From the NCBI GenBank assembly GCA_903847205.1, contig CAINDA010000051.1:36400-100399 (forward strand): a DNA stretch of 64,000 bases, written 5' to 3'. Below, piece after piece: positions 42,439 to 48,912 of this stretch. Below the pieces are notes generated by a model. That model saw only the letters and a list, made by a program, of their open reading frames with translations. It searched no databases and was not told the DNA's origin. Position numbers and translations under genes: made by a program. Within the stretch, counting starts at the first letter, position 1. Every line of letters starts with the position of its first letter. This DNA is from an uncultured Bacteroidota bacterium (GTDB lineage: Bacteria; Bacteroidota; Bacteroidia; 2-12-FULL-35-15).

Positions 42439-43605
42439 TTAAGCTGTTACACCTTCTTTACTGAAATCGTAATTGCTGTAATCAGTAATTACATTGTAAA
42501 GAGTATCGCGTTCAATCGGGGTGCGTTTAACCTGCTTAATCATTTCAACCAACTGCTGGGTAGTTAACGCCGGCTCTTGTTCTTCAGAGCCGGCCATTGT
42601 GTATATTTTTGTTGAATCATCAATAGTGCCGTCGATATCATCTACTCCGAACGATAAAGATAGTTGTGCGGTAGTTCGGCCTATCATCGGCCAATAGGCT
42701 TTAAGATGAGCGAAATTATCCATGTAAATGCGTGATACTGCATAGTTGCGCAAATCTTCAATTACGCTCACTTCTTTCAAATGGCTCATTTGATTGCCTT
42801 TGTTGCGGAATTTCAGTGGAATAAATGTGTTGAAGCCTTTTGTTTTGTCCTGCAGGATACGCAGGCGGTTCATATGATCAACCCTGTGTTCAAATTTTTC
42901 GATATGCCCATACAGCATTGTTGCATTGGATGGCATTCCCAGCTTATGTGCTGTTTCGTGCATCTCCAGCCATTCGGCAGAAGTACATTTATCATCGCAG
43001 ATTTGTTTCCGGATTTCTTCATCAAAAATTTCTGCGCCTCCTCCCGGTAATGAGTCCTGCCCGTGCTCTTTTAAAATACGCAGTCCTTCTTCATAACTTA
43101 ATTTTGCTTTCCGGCACATATACTCTAACTCCACAGCTGTAAAGGCTTTTACGTGAATGTCCGGACGGATAACTTTAATTTTCCTGATTAATTCAGCAAA
43201 ATAATGCAGTCCCATTTTGGGATGCACCCCTCCTACAATGTGGACTTCTGTAACAGGCTTGCCATCATAATTACGCACCAGATTCAATATCTCTTCTTCC
43301 GATAATTCCCAGGCTCCGTCTTTTTGCTTCAGCAGGCGGGAGTATGAACAAAACTTACAGTCGAACACACACATATTGGTGGGTTCAATATGAAAATTGC
43401 GGTTGAAATAAACTTTGCTTCCGTGTTTTTTTTCTCTGATATAATTTGCCAGAGAACCAAGATAGCCTAAAGAGCCCTGTTCATAAAGCATTACGCCTTC
43501 ATCAAAAGTTATACGTTCATCATTGTAAACTTTTTCAGCAATATTTTTTAGTTCTTTGGAGATATTGGAATCCAATAAAATGGATGCGGTTTTTTGAGTG
43601 TTCAT
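42439..43605 (-). CDS. mqnE: Aminofutalosine synthase (menaquinone futalosine pathway)
   Basis: About 388 residues from the ATG at 43605, in front of which an atypical 29-residue extension was set aside. Radical SAM enzyme: cysteine motif MCVFDCKFCSY (C-x3-C-x2-C), then GGVHPKMGLHYFAELI, DSLPGGGAEIFDEEIR and FIPLKFRNKGNQMSHL, all typical of MqnE. Joins 3-((1-carboxyvinyl)oxy)benzoate to SAM-derived adenosyl radical to yield aminofutalosine. The second pathway radical SAM enzyme (MqnC) is not in this window. Presence of MqnE shows menaquinone is made by the futalosine route. A minus-strand TAACTTCG lies a few bases upstream and could be the -7 element. Confidence 0.93.
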   Translation of the reverse strand: MNTQKTASILLDSNISKELKNIAEKVYNDERITFDEGVMLYEQGSLGYLGSLANYIREKKHGSKVYFNRNFHIEPTNMCVFDCKFCSYSRLLKQKDGAWELSEEEILNLVRNYDGKPVTEVHIVGGVHPKMGLHYFAELIRKIKVIRPDIHVKAFTAVELEYMCRKAKLSYEEGLRILKEHGQDSLPGGGAEIFDEEIRKQICDDKCTSAEWLEMHETAHKLGMPSNATMLYGHIEKFEHRVDHMNRLRILQDKTKGFNTFIPLKFRNKGNQMSHLKEVSVIEDLRNYAVSRIYMDNFAHLKAYWPMIGRTTAQLSLSFGVDDIDGTIDDSTKIYTMAGSEEQEPALTTQQLVEMIKQVKRTPIERDTLYNVITDYSNYDFSKEGVTA

Positions 43606-43664
43606 AATAGCTAAGTTTAAGGATACGAAGTTACGGCTTGTTGGTTTAATAACAAACAATACCA

Positions 43665-43761
43665 CCGAAAGGTTTTGAATGAGAAATAACACTCTAAAGA
43701 TTTTGAACGCATTACCTTAAGGTTTTAAACTGGATACCTAAGGGTTTTGAAAACCCTTAGG
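43665..43761. repeat. 22-bp-type degenerate repeats ending in a perfect palindrome
   Basis: Four copies of a CCTWAAGGTTTTGAA core end at 43679, 43707, 43729 and 43751 (spacing 28, 22 and 22). The last copy completes a palindrome of 12+1+12 bases at 43737-43761 (CCTAAGGGTTTT, G, AAAACCCTTAGG). It lies in the divergent space between mqnE and an OmpR-type regulator gene, so it may be an operator, although a shared stretch with terminator palindromes cannot be excluded. Confidence 0.7.
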
Positions 43762-43839
43762 ATATTTTAGATGCAGAAGCAGCCAAGTTTTTACTGACGT
43801 TTAGGCAGCTAAATAGAAACCTTTATCTTTACGGCACCA

Positions 43840-44535
43840 ATGAGCACAAAACGTATTCTCTTAGTTGAAGATGAAGAGCATCTTTTAAAAACAATTCAGC
43901 TGAACCTTGAATTGGAGGGCTACTCTGTAACTACTGCCGTTACCGGGATAGAAGCACTTAAAGAGTTCAGGAAAAACGATTTTGATCTGGTGGTTTTGGA
44001 TGTAATGCTCCCTGAGATAAACGGCTTTGACGTATGCGAGGAAATCCGTAAAGAAAACACCCAGCTTCCTGTTTTATTTTTAACTGCCAAAAGTTCGAGC
44101 AGCGACCGTGTTCAGGGACTTAAATTAGGGGCTGATGATTATTTAACTAAGCCGTTTAACCTAGAAGAATTACTGCTTCGGGTTCAGATTTTATTAAGAA
44201 GAAATAAAAATGCATCTCCCGAAAAGGCGCTTGAATCCTATGCTTTCGGAGGGAATGAAATAAATTTTGTTACTTACGAAATTAAAGGAGTTGACGGCCG
44301 GCAGATAGAAATCACAAAACGGGAAATAGCTTTGCTGAAACTGCTGATAGAGCGCGCCGGTAAGGTTGTTTCAAGGGAAGATATTTTAGATGCCGTATGG
44401 GGAGAAGATGTTTTTCCTTCATCAAGGACTATTGATAATTACATTCTTGCTTTCCGTAAATATTTTGAAAAAAATCAAAAAGAGCCGAAGCACTTTCATT
44501 CCATAAGAGGGGTGGGGTATAAGTTTACAGGGTGA
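43840..44535 (+). CDS. OmpR-family response regulator (orphan)
   Basis: 231 residues. Receiver domain with acidic pair in LLVEDEEHLL, phospho-acceptor Asp54 in LVVLDVMLPEINGFD, and ADDYLTKPF. A winged-helix domain follows (about 135-231; EITKREIALLKLLIERAGKV, DAVWGEDVFPSSRTIDNYIL, HFHSIRGVGYKF). The layout is that of RprY/PhoB-type regulators. No histidine kinase gene is adjacent, so the partner is encoded elsewhere. TATCTTTA at 43824-43831 is close to a -7 element just in front of the start. Confidence 0.92.
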   Translation: MSTKRILLVEDEEHLLKTIQLNLELEGYSVTTAVTGIEALKEFRKNDFDLVVLDVMLPEINGFDVCEEIRKENTQLPVLFLTAKSSSSDRVQGLKLGADDYLTKPFNLEELLLRVQILLRRNKNASPEKALESYAFGGNEINFVTYEIKGVDGRQIEITKREIALLKLLIERAGKVVSREDILDAVWGEDVFPSSRTIDNYILAFRKYFEKNQKEPKHFHSIRGVGYKFTG

Positions 44536-44635
44536 TTGGTTTTTATCACTGGAACGTTGATGACGCAGATTTTTATAGAATAAAATAAGATTTATAATTG
44601 TTTGTCATAAAGTTTGTAAATAAAATTCTTCGCAC

Positions 44636-45574
44636 ATGAAACATCTGTTTTCCGTTATAGCTTTGCTTTTCAGCTGCACAATTTTAATGGCTCAGGATCC
44701 ACATTTCTCGCAGTACAATACTTCCAGAACATATACCAATCCTGCATTTACTGGAACTGACAGCACATTGGTGCTTGCCTCAGGCTATAGAATGCAATGG
44801 CCCAATATTGACGGCGGTTATAAAACTTTTTATTTTTCGGCCGATCAATACGTTCCTTTTTTAGGAGGGGGCTTTGGAATTAATTTCTTGAGGGATAATT
44901 CCGGTAAAGGAACTCTTATTACAACCAGGGTGGATTTCACGTATGCCCCGCATTTTGAATTATTCAAACATAGATTGGTAATTCAGCCTGCATTTAGTGC
45001 AGGTTATTTTCAGAAAAGGCTTGATTGGAGTAAGCTGACATTTGGTGACCAAATTGATGATCGGAGAGGTTTTGTTTATAATACTAATGAACAGCAACGA
45101 CTATCAACGGCACAAAACGTTGACTTTTCTTTTGGCTTACTTGTTTACAGCAAGAATTTTTATGGAGGATTTGCGGCGCACCATTTAACAACACCCGATG
45201 AAGGTCTTTTAGGAGTCGCGGCTTTACCAATGAGATTAACCTATCATGCAGGGGCTAATCTAAGTTTAAATACAAAAAACTTTATACTCTCTCCTAATAT
45301 TTTAATAATGAAACAGCAGGATTTTCAAATGATACTGCCAGGAGTAAGTGCAAAATACAAATGGGCTGTATTAGGTATAAGCTACAGAAATCAGGATGCG
45401 TTTATTATAAACGCAGGATTTCAAAACCGTTTTTTGAAAATTGGTTATTCGTATGATTACACAGTTTCGAATCTAACCAATAAAGCAACCGGCGGGAGCA
45501 ATGAAATTCAGCTGGCTTGGTTTCTACATTATCAAAAGAAAATCTGCAAAATAAAAACGTTAAGAATGATTTAG
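44636..45574 (+). CDS. PorP/SprF family type IX secretion outer-membrane protein
   Basis: 312 residues with a signal peptide (LFSVIALLFSCTILMAQ). The hallmark beginning of the mature protein, DPHFSQYNTSRTYTNPAFTG, is the PorP/SprF signature (HFSQ-x6-NPAFTG). Fourteen or so beta-strands follow (for example FGLLVYSKNFYGGFAAHHLT; YKWAVLGISYRNQDAFIINA). SprF-type proteins bind the C-terminal part of a specific T9SS substrate and hold it at the outer membrane; they are commonly encoded next to that substrate. Here the convergent neighbour is a 137-residue protein carrying a type B sorting domain (1 base between the stops), a likely partner. Confidence 0.9.
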   Translation: MKHLFSVIALLFSCTILMAQDPHFSQYNTSRTYTNPAFTGTDSTLVLASGYRMQWPNIDGGYKTFYFSADQYVPFLGGGFGINFLRDNSGKGTLITTRVDFTYAPHFELFKHRLVIQPAFSAGYFQKRLDWSKLTFGDQIDDRRGFVYNTNEQQRLSTAQNVDFSFGLLVYSKNFYGGFAAHHLTTPDEGLLGVAALPMRLTYHAGANLSLNTKNFILSPNILIMKQQDFQMILPGVSAKYKWAVLGISYRNQDAFIINAGFQNRFLKIGYSYDYTVSNLTNKATGGSNEIQLAWFLHYQKKICKIKTLRMI

Positions 45575-45575
45575 T

Positions 45576-45989
45576 TTACAGGATGAGTGCAACCGAACCT
45601 TCATATTCATACTCATTTCCAGCACTATCATTCAGCTTAAGCTGGTATTTGTAAACACCAATTGCCACGAGAGTATTGTCAGGCTTTTTGCCTTCCCAAT
45701 GAGAATTTCTGTCAGTAGTATTAAAAATTATACTGCCGTCACGGTCAAATACCTTCAAACTATAATAATTACCAGTTAGTTCTCCTGTTGGAAAAAAATA
45801 ATCGTTCATTCCATCACCATTAGGAGTAAAAGTATTAGGTATATAAACTGAGAATAAAGTATCGGATGAACTGCTCCGTGTTTTGTACCAATGCACAGAT
45901 GTGATGTGTTCATCAGGGTTAAATTGTTTTTCTTTTTTGCAAGAGAAAAATAGTGTGATAACAAAAATAAAAAGTGTAAATGTTTTCAT
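45576..45989 (-). CDS. Small lipoprotein consisting almost only of a type B T9SS sorting domain
   Basis: 137 residues. Lipoprotein leader (FTLFIFVITLFFSCKKEKQ), a linker of about 30 residues with HWYKTRSSSS, then the gliding-motility-associated C-terminal (CHU_C, type B) sorting domain: VYIPNTFTPNGDGMNDYFFP, YSLKVFDRDGSIIFNTTDRN, SHWEGKKPD, VAIGVYKYQLKLND and a final beta-strand. Usual T9SS cargo is large; here almost no passenger part exists and the protein also has a lipoprotein signal, an unusual combination. Convergent with the PorP gene; upstream on the same strand are a small membrane protein and an ECF sigma factor. Possible sensor or anchor. Confidence 0.82.
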   Translation of the reverse strand: MKTFTLFIFVITLFFSCKKEKQFNPDEHITSVHWYKTRSSSSDTLFSVYIPNTFTPNGDGMNDYFFPTGELTGNYYSLKVFDRDGSIIFNTTDRNSHWEGKKPDNTLVAIGVYKYQLKLNDSAGNEYEYEGSVALIL

Positions 45990-46004
45990 GATTTGATTTT
46001 AAAT

Positions 46005-46265
46005 TTATTTCGTTTGTTCCTTTCCTGCAGGATTTTCAGGCTGTTCGGTTTCTTTATCAGAAAATTCAATAATTAAAAACATTACAAGCAAAACCAATAA
46101 AATAATTATAAATATTTTATTGTATTTATTTTTAAATAAAGGCGTTTTGTACAAAGGTTTTGTGGCTGACTGGTAATTATACATCAGCTTTTTAAAGTCT
46201 TTGTGTTTGTTGATCTGTTCGTCAGGCAGATCGGGTTTGTCAATATTGAAGTTTATATTTGTCAT
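46005..46265 (-). CDS. Small single-pass membrane protein between ECF sigma and sorting-domain lipoprotein genes
   Basis: 86 residues. A polar N-terminal half (NINFNIDKPDLPDEQINKHK, DFKKLMYNYQSATKPLYKTP) is followed by a single hydrophobic helix (IFIIILLVLLVMFLIIEF, about 50-68) and a short acidic C-terminus (SDKETEQPENPAGKEQTK). N-terminus is probably cytoplasmic, the tail periplasmic. The arrangement sigma factor, then a protein with a cytosolic N-part and one membrane helix, is that of anti-sigma factors, although the usual zinc anti-sigma fold is absent. It is 58 bases downstream of the sigma gene and 15 bases before the sorting-domain lipoprotein. Confidence 0.65.
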   Translation of the reverse strand: MTNINFNIDKPDLPDEQINKHKDFKKLMYNYQSATKPLYKTPLFKNKYNKIFIIILLVLLVMFLIIEFSDKETEQPENPAGKEQTK

Positions 46266-46323
46266 CAGCGGTCAGTGATTGCAGCATATTTATCAAGCAG
46301 GCTGCAAATTTAAAATCTTAAAT

Positions 46324-46887
46324 TTAGAATTTGTTACCTAATACTTTTTTTAATTTATCCAAAATACGATATACTTTTACTTTTGCATTATTTTCGGTAA
46401 TCCCTGTAATTTCGCCTACTTCAGCGAAAGAACGTTTTTCAAAGAAGCGTAATTCTATTAATTGAATATCATCACTGTCTAATTGCTTTAAGGCTGTCAT
46501 CATTCGCTGCTGCGCCTGCGTGTTATCATCTTCCAAAACTTCAGCAGCTATTTGAATAATGCAGCTTTGGTCGAGACTGACAACCCTGTTGGCATTGTTT
46601 TTTCTAAAGTACATATTAACTTCATTAAAAGCAATCCGGAACAGCCAGGCGGAAAAAGGGACTCCCTTAAATTCATATTTTTTAATATTGATAAGCGCCT
46701 TTAAAAACACCTGCGAAGTAATATCGGCACTTAACTCTTCATTGCCAGTTCTGCGGTACACAAAAACAAAAATTGATTTGTAATAATTATCATACAGCAC
46801 ATTAAACCGCGCAGGGTCAGCCTTTGCTGCTTCCACCTGCTGCATTTCCAGTTTCAGATCTATATCGTTTTTGTGATGTAAGCTCAA
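46324..46887 (-). CDS. ECF sigma factor
   Basis: 187 residues from the TTG at 46887 (an ATG at 46845 would shorten it by 14). Region 2 is seen in FNVLYDNYYKSIFVFVYRRT and LSADITSQVFLKALINIKKY, followed by PFSAWLFRIAFNEVNMYFRK; region 4 is LDSDDIQLIELRFFEKRSFA with the HTH VGEITGITENNAKVKVYRIL. Sigma70 family, extracytoplasmic-function type; two small downstream genes (membrane protein, T9SS-sorted lipoprotein) share the strand and close spacing and probably form its operon. TATCTTTG at 46919-46926 on the minus strand gives a good -7 element. P. gingivalis SigP provides a known link between an ECF sigma and T9SS, but homology to SigP is not established here. Confidence 0.88.
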   Translation of the reverse strand: MSLHHKNDIDLKLEMQQVEAAKADPARFNVLYDNYYKSIFVFVYRRTGNEELSADITSQVFLKALINIKKYEFKGVPFSAWLFRIAFNEVNMYFRKNNANRVVSLDQSCIIQIAAEVLEDDNTQAQQRMMTALKQLDSDDIQLIELRFFEKRSFAEVGEITGITENNAKVKVYRILDKLKKVLGNKF

Positions 46888-46918
46888 CGGTTCGGCGGTT
46901 TTAATATAGTAATGCGGG

Positions 46919-46926
46919 CAAAGATA
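46919..46926 (-). promoter_or_regulatory. -7 element of the ECF sigma operon
   Basis: Minus-strand TATCTTTG is a perfect TAnnTTTG, 31 bases upstream of the TTG start. No ECF-like (AAC ... CGT) sequence is seen here, so autoregulation is not supported. Confidence 0.5.
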
Positions 46927-46967
46927 AAAAGATACAGTCTGCGAAATAAATATTTTTAAGATTTTCC

Positions 46968-47028
46968 CGCAAGACGCAAAGGCGCAAAAAATTAGCCGCT
47001 CTAAACTTTGCGCCTCCGCGTCTTTGCG
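46968..47028. repeat. Dispersed inverted repeat between gldM and the sigma gene
   Basis: Left arm CGCAAGACGCAAAGGCGCA (46968-46986) pairs with right arm TTTGCGCCTCCGCGTCTTTG (47007-47026), with one or two mismatches. A related half-unit (TTTGCGTCTCAGCGCCTCAG) sits at 55793-55812. Probably a mobile intergenic palindrome, maybe also acting as terminator behind gldM. Confidence 0.7.
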
Positions 47029-47044
47029 AGAGTAAATAATTGTA

Positions 47045-48640
47045 TCAATTCACCTTTAGTGTCAAAGGGCTTAACTTTACAATAGCACCATCCGGACCTA
47101 CCGCTTTTATGTTTTCGAAACGTATTTTTGAAAACCTTGCCTGTTTGTTATAAATTGTATGTAATGCCTCCGTAATTTGGTTTCCTTTTACTACCTCATT
47201 AAAATACAGTCCTTTTGAAAAGTAGGACATTTCAAAAGATACAACTTTGCAGGTTGCGCTGAAATCAAAGTTTTCATAATAGGCATAAATAAATTTTTGC
47301 CCCTGAAAATTTCCCTTTGTCATTAGCCCCTCATCTGTAATGTCGGCGATTTTTGCTACTGGTTTAGGTATCCGTTTCACCCTGAAAGTCATAACTCCCA
47401 TGTTTCTTTTTTCTCCGTTTCCCATTGTTGCTGCAACCGTAACATCCACCTGAGGGCCGCTTTTTACATCCATTATAAATTTACCGCTGCCGTTATTTTT
47501 TAATACAGCATTTGATGCAGATACGGTCAGTTTTTCATTCGGCACGCCCGGTACAGAAACTGAAATTGGGTTTTCTAATCCGAGATAAACTACGTTCATT
47601 TTATCTGCAGAAACAGTTAATGCGGGCCTTGCAACAATGTATTCCGATTTAAACGGAAACAGTACATCCTTGCCTTTCGGGGATTTTATTTTGATTGTTC
47701 CTGAATATTTTACTATTCCTTCTCGGCTCCCTTTTGCAGTGTATTTTCCCAATCCATTTTCAACCGGGATTGCATTGGGTGTTCCATCAAATGATTTTTC
47801 TGTTTCGTTATAATTGCCGACAAGCACTTCCGGTTTTTTTGTTTTACTGAAAGCCGCAATAAGTACATCGGCATTATAATTTTCGCCGAGCAGTACATAA
47901 TTACTCTGAGGAATCACTTTAGCAGCAATAGTATCAAACTTCATTACCTCTGTATCATTTTGTTTCAGGAGATAATCCACAACAGCCGACTCTGCGTTTT
48001 TTACATCATTTTTCAGTTTGGATAATATGGAAATACTTGCTACCAGAGGACGATGGAAGAAATTATACATTTCCCAATTTTCATTATTTTCACTCCGTTT
48101 CGGATCATCAGTATCAATGCCGAGCTTGATGTTTTTTTTGTCCTCTGGTAAAATGAAGCCTGTAAGCTTTGTTCTGTAATCAATTAATTTATTTTTTAAT
48201 TTGCGCGATTCTCCGGCGGCTCCATCTTCTGAATCACCGATTAATATATTGGTTGGTATATCATAATTGTCTTTGCTTTTAATATCAGCCATTTGAAGCG
48301 TATCGGCCGTGCCCTGGTCAATACCATCTGTTGCAGCGACTAATTGTTTTTGAAGCTTATTGATGTAATCAGTTAATTCGGCTGAATGTTTTTTAACTTC
48401 CTGTGCAAGTTTCCAATTGGGCGTTACGCGAATCGGGTCAATGCTTTTTGCGAGATCAAAATCTGCATATAAATTTTCGTTTCGGCTGGTGAAATTACTG
48501 GTTGTGTTTTCCAAACCTTTATTCACTACTGTAAAAGCATCTAAAATATCTTTTGATACATTCAGAGCTAACAATGCGGTAAGTACTAAATACATCATAC
48601 CGATCATTTTTTGGCGGGGACTTTCGTTTCCTGAAGACAT
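47045..48640 (-). CDS. gldM: Gliding motility / type IX secretion protein GldM-like
   Basis: 531 residues from the ATG at 48640; upstream frame to 48685 adds 15 residues without support. The start MSSGNESPRQKMIGMMYLVL with the single helix MMYLVLTALLALNVS is the GldM membrane anchor, and the long periplasmic region repeats domain pieces of GldM (D1-D4), for example IDPIRVTPNWKLAQEVKKHS, YLVLLGENYNADVLIAAF-like VLLGENYNADV, and ARPALTVSADKMNVVYLGLE. GldM with GldL forms the proton-driven motor shared by gliding and T9SS. Canonically it lies in gldK-gldL-gldM-gldN; here no gldK, L or N is adjacent, so this is a separated copy or paralogue. Confidence 0.9.
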   Translation of the reverse strand: MSSGNESPRQKMIGMMYLVLTALLALNVSKDILDAFTVVNKGLENTTSNFTSRNENLYADFDLAKSIDPIRVTPNWKLAQEVKKHSAELTDYINKLQKQLVAATDGIDQGTADTLQMADIKSKDNYDIPTNILIGDSEDGAAGESRKLKNKLIDYRTKLTGFILPEDKKNIKLGIDTDDPKRSENNENWEMYNFFHRPLVASISILSKLKNDVKNAESAVVDYLLKQNDTEVMKFDTIAAKVIPQSNYVLLGENYNADVLIAAFSKTKKPEVLVGNYNETEKSFDGTPNAIPVENGLGKYTAKGSREGIVKYSGTIKIKSPKGKDVLFPFKSEYIVARPALTVSADKMNVVYLGLENPISVSVPGVPNEKLTVSASNAVLKNNGSGKFIMDVKSGPQVDVTVAATMGNGEKRNMGVMTFRVKRIPKPVAKIADITDEGLMTKGNFQGQKFIYAYYENFDFSATCKVVSFEMSYFSKGLYFNEVVKGNQITEALHTIYNKQARFSKIRFENIKAVGPDGAIVKLSPLTLKVN

Positions 48641-48912
48641 GGCTGCTGGGGGTTTAAGATGAATACTGTTTTTTGTGTACTGCACTCATAATACTTCATC
48701 TTTAAAAAAGATACAGTTTCAGAATTTTTATTTTTTTTATTGTAGCTGCAGAATGCTGGAATTACTGCAGATGGTGCGTTTTATAGCCGTTTGTGTTTTA
48801 TAGTATTTTTTAGAAAGAAATTATATTATTTGGAACGTCAAATAAAAACGCCGGAAATTCTATTACAACTGTATCTTTTATTTACTTTTCCGTTATATTA
48901 AAAATCTGATTT

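Noticed and set aside
43737..43761. Palindrome as a Rho-independent terminator
   Set aside because: It lies in a divergent intergenic space where neither flanking gene ends, and no T run follows on the relevant strand.
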